Source of the DNA: Bugulina stolonifera
Taxonomy: Eukaryota; Bryozoa; Gymnolaemata; Cheilostomatida; Bugulidae
Reading direction: 5' to 3'
DNA: 64,000 nucleotides
Assembly (NCBI GenBank): GCA_935421135.1
Contig: OW285187.1
Coordinates: 24,304,429 to 24,368,428, forward strand
Shown here: positions 28,301 through 39,300 of the stretch, one piece after another
How positions within the stretch are numbered: the stretch's first letter is position 1
How the letters are laid out: each line of letters starts with the position of its first letter
The notes under the pieces: model-generated
The model's input: only the letters and a program-made list of their open reading frames with translations
What the model was told of the DNA's origin: nothing
Databases searched by the model: none
Program-made: the position numbers and the translations under genes

Positions 28301-31300
28301 CGGTAGTGACCCCCGTGCTGTAGATTACTATATAAGCTCTCTTGCACAGGTACACTGCAGTTCAACTCTACTTAGTAGGCTAAAAGCACATTGGGCCATG
28401 TCCATATACATTATAGAGTATGCTGTGCGCTTGTGTTTTTTTAATATGGTACTGATGTTATCATGGCTGGGTTCCAAGTGAAATAGCTGACCTTTCATAG
28501 AGTAACTTTATTTGCAAGAGGTAGATATCACAGTACAATGTACATTGTATTTACTATTTTGTTTAATAGTCATTATAATTATTATGCTTTGTACTTCTGA
28601 CAGTGTTCTAATAATGGCGGCGTATGCCCAGATACAAGTTCATTCAACAGTGCCACAGATGATATCAAGAATATTACTGGACATGTTACAAGTGGAATCA
28701 CTACTGTTAAGTTTCAGAGAGCCCTGACAACAGGTGAAATATTATATGACTCAGTTGCTTACTCATTATTTATCAGTATAGCAATTAATCTGTAATATTA
28801 CACAGCGGTTTTTAGTGTATGCACCTACCTCTCTGTTATTAGTAAGTACTAAATATATGAATTGAATTACATGCACATGATTATTTATGACTGTACACTC
28901 ATGTTAGAGACTGGAATTAGTCAATTTTATCCTGTAACTAACTGTTTTGTAACCCTAATGCCTCAAAATTCTAAATTGTATCAAAATTTCTCGCTATAAA
29001 CTGCCGCTTAATCAACTACTCTCTACTGTATGGATGTCAAACATTTTTATTTAAGAAAAAAAAGTTGAATTTCCAAACGATTAATGACTTCAGATTTTAT
29101 GTCGTTGTTAATTTTGGTATAATTATATCAAGTCCAACTTCTCTTTTTACTGTTTTAGGTGACGTTGGTAGTGGGAATAAAGACAGGTTGTATAAAGCTG
29201 ATGGGACGGAACAAGTTATTGTATGGGCTATTGGTCCACTAAACACCAATGCTGAAGCTGCCAAACATTATGTTGGACAGCGTCAATCAAGTGAGCATTT
29301 CTGTTATGATATATTGTCTTATCTTGAGTTCTGCATTTCTATATACCAATAGATGCGTATACACAAACATGAAGCAATGTGATAGGTTCTTGTTTAATTC
29401 AATAGCGGAGAAAGTCAAGAAAATCAACTTTAACCGAACATTGGCTGATAACTGTGCAGCTTTTGTTATCGAAGCAGAAGAGGAGAAACCTGACTTCCAA
29501 CCTCATCATCTGTATGGTGAGGAAGGGACTGTGTTTACTGTAGAGATTGGTCAGGCTGGTTCAGAACAGGGATATAAAGCTATTACTGGTATGTTACACA
29601 CTCTCATGCAACCTACCAATGTTTTTATACTGCTTCTATAGCATACTCGATGAGGAATTCAACTATCAACTAGTGACCTTAAGCAGTCGCATGCACAAAG
29701 TATTCACTGTGTTATTGTTATTCAACTTGTGTGTGTATTTGGAATACTGAATAATGACACTGACACTAACTGAATCACTGATTAGGTAAAATTATTTGGG
29801 ACTCGGTAATATGAATGTAACAGTAAATGTAAAAGCCCATTAAAGACTACTTCCGCACTTGCAAGCCTAAACCTTGAAAGTCAGTCTATGCATACAAAAG
29901 ATCAGAAAAGCATTATAGTGGATATTTGGCAAGATTATTTTGGAGAAGTAGCCAACATTGGCTTACTGTATGTTTCTGTGCCTGATGGTCATTTTGCCAT
30001 CTAGGATTATGATCATATTGTCTATTTGCTTAGTCTAGTTGTTTATTGTCCATGCAGAGTGAAGCAATCCTGTGACTGGGTATTACCAAGATGATGGTAT
30101 TGGAATAATTGATATCCAACAAGTACTCTCTTATCCAATAATAGTAATAGTAATAGCAAATTATCAGCGAAATCTGTTTTTTACAAAGGGGAGAAGGAAG
30201 GGTCATCTGGTGTATTCCATTCTCATCTCCCTCAACTGCGCTGCTGGAACTGTAAAGTGGCCTTATGTACTATTATAACATTACCATATTAAATACAGGT
30301 CAGCCATCTTGGGGTATTGCATGGTATGTGAATGGAATACTGATACCTGAACTTCATCTAAAGAGGGGCGTGTCCTACACATTCAGAGTTGGTGGTGGAA
30401 CTGATCCAACTAAGGGGTCTCAGTACCACCCCTTATATTTCACTGACAACAAGGAGGGAGGTTTTAGCAAGGTATGTTCAGATATTTTAAGTAAAGTACA
30501 AGTACCTAGAATGAGTGTGCTGTACACGTACAAAAATTAGTGCCCATGTATAGTCTGTATTATGCCAATCAGGTGTCTTGCCTTCCTGTGGTATGGTGTG
30601 TCATGATTAAATGCTTGATACTTCAACTTCTTAAGTTGACTAAAATTATTTGATAAAATAAACATGTTTGTATTTGATGAATCTTCTTTCAGAGCAACAA
30701 TGGAACCATATATCCTGGGAAGGTTGGTGACAAGAATGAACAATATGCAGGCAAGTAGTTAGGGTTGCTTTATTATGCTGTCAGCTTCGAAATTAAGTTT
30801 GATGAATTTACAGGTACATGTAATGTGTGCTGTTAGATCAATGTTTTACTGTAGCCTATCTACATTGTATATGTATGTCTACAACTACTAGTTTACATTA
30901 TTACTTGTATAATATACAGTTGGAGGTTATTGTGAATGGAAACTGACTAAAGCTGCTGTATCTAAAGCTGATTCTGGGCACATCTACCAGTGCTTTGAGA
31001 AATTTCAAGATGATTTGTACCTAAATTGTGAAAGCGGCACAGAATACACTAACTTTGTGTTTACTCCAGATAGCAGTATGCCAGATACTATCTATTATCA
31101 GGTAGACATTATTCTATATACTCTCACACCTCTTGTGTTTCATTCTACTATCATAACATGATACTCTAGTAATAATACTAATTTTCTATTGCAAGGTTAT
31201 ACTTGTTCCGTACCTGTGCGCAGTATGTGCGTGTAGGCCTGCATTGTATTGGAGTCATCTACTCCTGAATTACTTTCTCGTTATGACAAGAAATGTTGGT

Positions 31301-31756
31301 CATTTATTACAGTATTATTGTTATGGCATAAAGTGATATTTCCAAGTTTTTTTATTTATTAAGCTCACACTGTTATGCCCCATTTAGACAAAAAAATTTA
31401 ATATTATTTCTAAAAGACTATTACGGCGCACTGCTTAATAGTAGAAAAGGATCCTAGTCAACAACCTGTAAACAGCCCCAATCAAACATGTGCTGCTTAT
31501 CTAAATGTTTAGTTCACTGCACTTCCCTTTTATGTAACTACAATGGGATATGGATATAGTGCAAATCTACATAATTATGTTACAGTGCTACACACACAAG
31601 AACTTGGGTTGGAAGATCAATCTATATGATGAGTTACCAACTACAAGGATTGCTGACGTTCCTTGTCCTGTTGATACCAGCAGTGCTGCCTGTTTGACAC
31701 CAGTCTCTGTACTCCTGTTCACGCTCCTGTTCATATCTCTGATGCACAAATATTAG
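22382..31756 (+). CDS. Gene D: Skeletor-like protein (DM13-DM13-DOMON-cupredoxin-like), 711 aa
   Basis: Sixteen exons: 22382-22454, 24165-24323, 24650-24749, 24887-24992, 25675-25840, 25960-26044, 26166-26335, 26515-26619, 28207-28349, 28604-28733, 29159-29290, 29406-29588, 30299-30471, 30693-30750, 30920-31101, 31586-31756. They total 2136 nt and the frame closes. Two adjacent ATGs start it (MMAFTPSSHIRAAF); a hydrophobic stretch VGFILLFVHA follows. DM13-1 is about 33-155 and lacks the domain cysteine (YIAVGIKGSK). DM13-2 is about 168-285 (SMYCIDF), DOMON about 290-457 (YMAFGLSG, VVWAIGPLN-type strand, AAKHY), cupredoxin-like about 460-675 (YHPLYFTD, QCYTHKNLGW), and a hydrophobic tail (VSVLLFTLLFISL) follows. 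The 30751 intron starts with GC instead of GT. Exons are nearly identical to gene C. Confidence 0.94.
22880..23410 (-). mobile_element. LTR-like repeat, family 2, copy A (intron 1 of gene D)
   Basis: Read on the minus strand, this aligns along most of its length with 55110-55800 (plus). Both share GAGACCGACCATATT-type sequence, GGTC(C/T)GGAAC, and AATAAAGTACT (minus strand, 22989-22979). A TATA-like stretch about 50 bases upstream of the polyadenylation signal and the AATAAA suggest a solo LTR. Ends are only approximate. Relative to copy B it lacks the small hAT MITE, so it shows the empty site. Confidence 0.55.
23939..24118 (+). mobile_element. tRNA-derived SINE (Glu-like head)
   Basis: It has a textbook RNA polymerase III internal promoter: A box TGGCCTAGTGGTAAGG at 23947-23962 and B box GGTTCGATTCC at 23990-24000. 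An anticodon-loop-like CTTTCAT sits between them, which would give anticodon UUC as in tRNA-Glu. The acceptor stem does not pair well. About 100 bases of non-tRNA sequence follow (GGAAGGGCATCCAACC), typical of SINE bodies. It sits in intron 1 of gene D, ending about 45 bases before exon 2. Confidence 0.65.
25065..25350. repeat. Degenerate CCAATA-type short repeat tract (intron 4 of gene D)
   Basis: A run of loosely repeated units such as CCAATATCCA, TCCAATACTCC and CCAATGTCCAATA, with variable spacing. It looks like a decayed minisatellite. It is absent from the equivalent short intron of gene C (19087-19280 side). Confidence 0.5.
26805..27460. mobile_element. Non-autonomous hAT-type element, family 3, copy 1
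   Basis: The ends are short inverted repeats (CAGACATG at the left, CATGTCTG at the right), bounded by a perfect 8-bp target duplication AATGGATG (26797-26804 and 27461-27468). The interior is full of diverged repeats of ACTCGA(G/C)TTAACT and GACTCTTACT. It has no coding capacity. It lies in intron 8 of gene D. Copy 2 is at 56475-57074. Confidence 0.85.
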
Positions 31757-33336
31757 TTAACAGTTAGACCATGTTTGGAGTTGTCAAACCTGAATGCTCA
31801 GTTGCATTTTCACCCCCTCACTACAGTTTACCAACTATTGTGTTTACTTCTTTAACAATTGTTTGAGCTTCGATCAAATATCACATTTAATACTCTGACC
31901 GGAAACAGAATTGGGCCTGTTTTTATATACACAAAAAGGATGTTGGATGTTAGTTATACTATATAATATGCCAAAAAATATTATGTACATGTACTTCTAT
32001 ATTTATGCATACTTATTTCAGTATGCCATCAGGTATACTTACTGTACCTGTTTCCTTCCATGTAATACTTACAATAAATTTACACTCAACCTAATAGACA
32101 AAGTTTAGTGGTAATCTCTTGCCTATACTGATGAATGCTGGTTTCTTATTTTGCTCTTGAGTCAATAAATTTTATGTGTTGTTACCTCATGATCAGTATG
32201 CTCATAATAGTGTATACGAGTTCTAATTTGGTCGTTGCTAAGCTGGTGTAGGTGCATCAGATGGTTTGCTTAGGCTAAGCAGAAACTAACCTGCTCCCTT
32301 TGCTCTGGGTTGAGGGTGCCATCTTGTTACTTTTTCATTTGTCACTTACGGCTACTAGGTAGGGCATCTTTCTTGAAAACATTGAACTGCTTGTTTCTAA
32401 ACCCAAAGACTAGCTGTTGGTAAGCAGGAGTCCCTAGCCCAATAAACCAGCAGTAGTTAGTCCTGGTAGGGCAACTGTGATAAACTAACTGCCAGATTCA
32501 ATCTATGTTATATTATACGGTAATCCCAGCCATTGCAAAAAAGTTCATTCTACATCTACTACATATCTACAGTGTTAATTATACTAATCCTAGAGTTAAA
32601 ATTTCTCTTGTATTTCGAAGACTATAACAACCTTTCCAAACTGATTGTCCTAATCAAAATTTACAAGCAATCTAGCACCAAATAAAAATTTTATTACTGT
32701 ACAACTCAAAAGATGCAGGTAAGCAATACAGAGAAAGCATCCAGTGTGAGTGTGAATCTTGAACAGCATTATTCAACAATACATAATTGCAAACTAGTAT
32801 AAATGTCATCCATGTGATATTTTCCATGTTTTTCCTAATGATTAAAATCACCAAATATCCATATATATTTACAATTATAGCACACACTGCATTAATTTAA
32901 TAATATAATATATAAGGTTATACATAAGGACTGGTATTTTCTAGAATTAATTATTATGGTATAATTATACACATGTTGGATCCTACTGTATGTAATACAC
33001 TGTACAACAATAATATAATAATATAATGAATATACTGTACAATGTGTAGCTTATAATTAGTATATACAATGCTCATGCAAGAGTGCACAAACAACCACAT
33101 ATACCATGTAAATGTAATTACAGGACATCCCATGTATAACTATAACATAAAACAGCATAGCTATTGAGGGAACTATTACCATTAGGCTGAAATAGAATTA
33201 ATTTAAAACAAACAAACTATAATTATGCAAATGTATTATAATCATCTGTTAACATAACAGTAAGAGAACAAATTAAATGTAAAAATAAATGTATATGTAC
33301 ATGTACATAATGCTAGCTGCACTAATTAATAATAAT
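31757..33336. other. Convergent intergenic region between genes D and E
   Basis: This holds the 3' UTRs of gene D (from the left) and gene E (from the right). Gene D has AATAAA at 32073-32078 and 32164-32169. No further gene was seen. Confidence 0.6.
32073..32078 (+). terminator. Candidate polyadenylation signal of gene D
   Basis: AATAAA lies 317 bases after the gene D stop codon; a second AATAAA follows at 32164-32169. Position alone supports the role. Confidence 0.4.
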
Positions 33337-36300
33337 CTATGTAGTGACCATAAGTACTACAAAGGAAAGAACAATTATTGATGGCCTAGTAAAGTCAGCA
33401 GATCCACTGGTTTCATTAGAAATCTTAGTACTAGTAGTAACATCACGGATGGGTAAAGTAAAAGAACTGGTAGACTCTATAGTAGTATTGGTAAGAGAGC
33501 AAGGTACATCAGCAATCCGTTCACTTGGTAGCTCATCATATATATGAACTTTCCAGCCCAAACTCTTGTGAGTGTAGCACTAAGAACAATCAATATGATA
33601 CTTTAGTCCTTACAAATGAAAAAACTAAAACATGCATAAGGAAAACTTGAAGTGACATGGCTTGTATTATATAAGTATAACAATAATGATAAGTTTGCAG
33701 TTGACATGGAGCTCTAAATTAATTAGGCTAGACTTGACTAGAACATTTCTCGCTTTCACAACTAAGCTATCCAAGACACTCCGACACCTACGCAACAATC
33801 CTGCAAAACTTAGAATCATAAAATGTTTACCTGATAATAAATAAGGTCTGGTATGCTTGAATCGGGAGTGAACACAAACTCAGCTGTATTGCTAGTGTCA
33901 TTATTACAGTCCAAATACAGGTCTGATTTAAACTCCTCAAAGCATTGATATATGTAACCATTTGCCGCTTTCTCCACTGCCTCTCTTGTCAGTTTCCATT
34001 CACAATAATCCCCAATTGCTATGAGACAGAGCATGATGAGAACAAGCAGTTATGGTAATATATAATCACATACATGTGTGCACAACATTAAAATACTTGG
34101 ACTTGCCAAATTTTAAGATTTATCACATTTTGAGTTGGGGTGTCCTCCAACTCAGGAAGGGTACCAAAATATAAGTAAGAAATTAAGGATCCTCCTTCAG
34201 AATTAGAAAGATTAGGCAAAGCAAGTGAGGAGCATGGAAACACAGTTGAATAAAACATGGTAATAAGTTTAATATGAACTTGAAAGCAATCTGACAGAAT
34301 CGGTATAGATAATACTAATACAGACTATGTTAGGGGGTTTGCCGTTTGGCCATGTTTGTATAATATAATGATGTATTTTAGCAAGGAATTTATTTTCGAA
34401 CAGTCAGAGACTTGGTTGCTGAGCTGGTGTAGCGATAGCATGTTCTCTTCACTGTGCTAGGCGGTTAGATGCCGTAGAGGCCCCGGGTTCAAACCCCGGT
34501 CAAGGAATAGTATTTTCATGGATTTGAAACAGGTCTCTGACTGCTCAAAAATAAATTCTTTGCTAAAAATACAGACTAGTAGGTAATACAGATTAGCAAG
34601 TCTGCACTTTTCTCAGACTGTTCATAATTATCCTGTACTCAGGGCTAGGATTTGGATGAACAGTAATCATTATACTGTCAGAATGTATACATACACACCT
34701 GTATAATTCATATCCACACCGTTTACTGACCCTGGGAATATAGTTCCATTCGGATTCTAAAAGTATAAATTGATGTCAGATTACTAAATTGGTAGAAATG
34801 TAAACAGATCATTATCAACTTATATAGTTGCGCTGTAATGGTTATCATTGAAAAGGTGTTGTGCATTACATGATTGTACTATACTCAGGAACTATGCATA
34901 TTACATGCACAAACCTCTGTATCTATCTGTCAAGTCGAATCCATATCTGCACACCTAACCCCCCCCCCCACCCTCTATCATGTCAGTATGAGACTAGCAT
35001 AAGTACCAACTCAAGGACCAGCTAATAATTGATTTGAGTACATGTACAAGGGTATACACAGTGCATAACAGATACTCAGTTACTCTCAGTATATACCACC
35101 ACATATGCTTATGACACACATCTTGTTTAATATAGCCCTGGCTGGAAAGACAGTTTTTCATACATGATTACTGGACACCAACATTGCCTCCGGTAATGAG
35201 CTGAGTAGTTCTGGTCACCTGCAGCAGGGTCCGATGGCATTTGATTGTCTTAGCTTAGATTATTGGTACAAGTATGTTTTAAAACAGTAGTAACATAATA
35301 TAACATATATATAATATAGATTATGAAGACATTCTACCAAAGGCAAAGGTACACAACTTGAACTATAATAGCTAATCAACTTTTCACAGGCCCATCAAGC
35401 CAAACCCATGTACTGGGTTCGAACCACTGACTGGCACACACGATACCAGGGGCGGATATAGGAAATATTTCAACATCAGCCTATTTTCAAGAAGTCATGA
35501 ATTTCACGCGTCTGAGGGAGTTAATACAAGATAAGTGTGGAACATGAACATGCATGGGTACAGTCTACACAAGTCATATAACATGACTATTACAGGACTA
35601 TAAAATGACTGTACTGCCTGAGCTAGTAAATAGAAAATGAATTGAAGCCTAGATATGCATAATATTGATAGTTTACAGAGCACAGCTAGTATTGCATGCT
35701 TGATTGAACACACGCCTAGGATGGTGGCGTAGGTGCCTATAGTCGCCCCTGCACGATAGCCTTACAAAAGGTGCAGAATAGTAGAACAAACCTGACTATA
35801 GCCTCCCTCCACATCATCAGTGAAATATAAAGGATGGTACATGGAAGTTTTAGTTGGGTCCATTCCACCCCTTACTCTGAATGTGTAGGACACGCCCCTC
35901 TTTAGATGAAGTTCAGGTATCAGTATTCCATTTACATACCATGCAATACCCCAAGATGGGAAACCTAGAATCAAGTAGATAGGGCAGCTTAAAGGATCAG
36001 TGTCACCGTTTTTGTTTACATTTTGAGACACCCATGTGCTCGCTAGAGCGAACGTCATGATTGGTTACTTGAACTTTATTATAATTGGCTAACTAAATCG
36101 AATGCGCAGGTACACGTGTGGGAAAACCCATTGGGTGATCGATGGGAATCAGTTGGCTGTGGACAGAATTAGAATAAAATATAATATTTTGCTTTTGCCA
36201 AAATGAAATTATTGTTGCAAGATGAAAATGCTAACAAGAGATGATATGATACAAGGTATATGGCAAGCACAGCGAGATTTGCAATCATTTGATTATCATA

Positions 36301-39300
36301 TCTGGGTTATCCATCAAATCAATGAAAGTAAATTAATTTTGATTTTTCATTTTAATTTAATTCTTAATGTCAATGTGAATGTACTATGCCAGGGTAGTTG
36401 ATATTAAAAAAAAGTTATTTATACATGTGGATATAGCAATGATAATTATTGTTATTTACTTTTTGTTCACATTGGTACATAAGTAATTTGTTAAAATAAC
36501 ATACTAGTTACTTATGGCTAATTATTATGAATGTAGCCTACTTTACTATTTTAAACTCTACTAAAATGGATAAAATGCAAAATAAAATATTGGGATTATA
36601 ATATTAACTTGATTAACTATGATTGTTGCTATCTACATATATGTAGGCCTATATACAGCACCTAATCAAAAACTTAATTTATTGAATTTCAAAATAATTG
36701 TTATTGTATCCTTTGATTGCAGCCGTAAGTAAAATAAACTTTTGATGACACTATAGTCAACTCATTTGCTTTCTCTGTTGTAATAATAATACTATGATGA
36801 CTAAAATGTGTGTAATGAATGCTTCTTTTTAGCAGTTTGTCAAGACTATGACCCAGGAATGTCAAGTCCCATCAATGGTAACCTCTTAAAGTCATACTTG
36901 AGTGACGAGTATTGTACCTTGGACACTGAGTTGACTTGTTGTACATAGGTATACATTAGGTAAGTGCATCATCAACTTTCAAGGTTCTGTCTAATCAAAA
37001 AATGTGAAGTGTTGACGCATCAGTACAGCAAAACTTTCGCTGTAAACACTGCTGCATGTACATATTAGGCCTACTTTTCTGTACTGTGGTTTTTGGAATG
37101 TAGCCTAGCAAAATTGGTATCGATTTGATTTGTATTCAACATTTTCAATCTATTAAATTGTACCTAGCAGTTATATTCAGTTGCTTAGTGTGGTCTGATT
37201 TTAGGTATCATCTGTTGATGTTAATGTACTTTTAAGTGATCCAATGGTATGATAACATGTTCACATAATGTTGTAGAATAGAAACATCTATCAAGCAACA
37301 TGCTTGAACTGAAGTACTTACCAACAATTCGAGCAGCCAAATCAGTCGTATGGTTTTTAAAGTATTGACCGGTACCTTCAAATATTAATATTCTGCCACA
37401 ATTGGAATTTTTTTCATTTTTATATGTATTAGTTGCAGTTGGCCTGATGTTTCATGTATGATCTTTCAGTAAATAGAATTTCAATGAGTACAGTACATGT
37501 TGTATTTGATGCCTGTGATGGCCAATTCCATTTTGATTTTTTTCTATATTGTGCAGTTACATTAGTGATCTTTTCTATTTACTAAGTCAATTATTACTGC
37601 CCTGTTTCAAGTGACCGTAATCCACAAGCTTTAATGTTAACAAGAACTAATATTATGCACTCATGGTTATTTGCAATTAGCCGAGTGGATTTAATTTTGT
37701 TCCAAGATGTCATTATTTTTAATTCCAAGATTACTCATGTTTTTTTTGTGTTTGCAGCCATAGTAAATGGAAAATACATGCAGCTCAAAATTTATACTTT
37801 ATAGACTATTATATTTGATTTTACATTTATTTTGTGCTATTTTTCTTATCTTTCTTAGGCTTTAGGGAGGATTTATTTTACTAGATAAAACTGCAATTTT
37901 CCATTTGCAAAGACATGTAAGTGCTGTAGTTATGAACATCAATTTATTGATTATTTACCAATACAGTCTCTAGACAAATTTTATTGCCCTCTCCGTTTTA
38001 TGACTCTAAACTGTAATTGCAAGATTAATTTAGGCCTACTAGTATACTTTTGGCAAAGTGCTGGAGACTAAAACCAATAGCCATGGAATCACGTGCACAA
38101 GTATAGATCCGCCCAACTATGATTCATATACATTTAAACAAAAATGTTTGAAATGATTCTGGCTATTATTTGATTTGTCGTACTTTCTGAAAATGTAACC
38201 GTTATTCTTAGTTATTAATATGAGGACATCAAATGACTATTCAACTTCAATATCTTAAAACATTTATTGTTTATTTACGATATCTGTTTATAACAAAATA
38301 CAACGATGAAAACAGCTGAATGCAGAGTAAAATACATGTGTAAAGTACTGAACATGAACAGAAATCATAATGAGATACACAGTCCATGTAGCGTGCCAGC
38401 AGAAGTTTGTTTTCAATCGTAATCACTCAGCTTGAATGCTGAGGCACTATAACGCTTCACCTTTTATAGAGTTACTTGTTGAAGAAACCTCTTGGAGTAC
38501 GGGTGAACTGTACATTTGGAACGCTTCTTTTGCAATCCAATATGTACTATCTGCAATTCAAATTTGTAGAGCATTTTATTAAGAAAAGTGGTTGTGACCC
38601 TCGAAGAGAACACATCAATAGTTAGTGGCAATGTAGTTTTGGTTGGGTTCAACTCTCACAGCAGAATTTCCCACCCTGTTGAATAGATGATGCTGAAGTA
38701 CTAGTACTGATAATCAAGTTAATGTACATAACATATTACTGCTACAACACTTACCTACGCTTTTTCCAACATTGGAGATAAAGATGATATGGTGCAAGCT
38801 GGAGAATAGATGAATTTGAATTTCCACACCAGTGTCTGGTCGCATGGAATTGGTCTAGCTTTGTTCCCGTTCGTTCATACAGCTTTGGAATCTCACTGTG
38901 CTAAATAATAATGATAATAATATAATATTCATGGCGCCAAACACAATTCTTTAATGTGGCTGCCCGATAGCAGAGCTAGTCGAATGGGTCTCCACGGCTC
39001 CTAGAGCTGAATATTATCATAGTTCGATATGGCACAGAAGGAAGACTTTCGGAATGAAAACCTAAATCACATGGGTTGTCAGTTTTATTAGCTAAAGCAT
39101 GTGTGTTTCACATTTTGCAAGGATAAACTGATGAAATTTACCTCAATGAGTTTATAAGTTTGTGCATAAGTTAAATTCAAGAAGACGGTTTTAATGCTAC
39201 CTTGTAACGAGCCTTGTCGCTACATAATAAATTATAAACACCTACCAGTAGAAAGAACTGGATGTAGAAATTGAGGTTGGCATTCGATTTACATATTCTT

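Noticed and set aside
34424..34510. Functional tRNA gene
   Set aside because: A and B boxes are present but the acceptor stem does not form and the sequence is inside a repeat with inverted ends.
35398..35440. B-box-like GGGTTCGAACC beside hAT MITE copy 1
   Set aside because: No A box at a suitable distance, so a tRNA or SINE cannot be supported.
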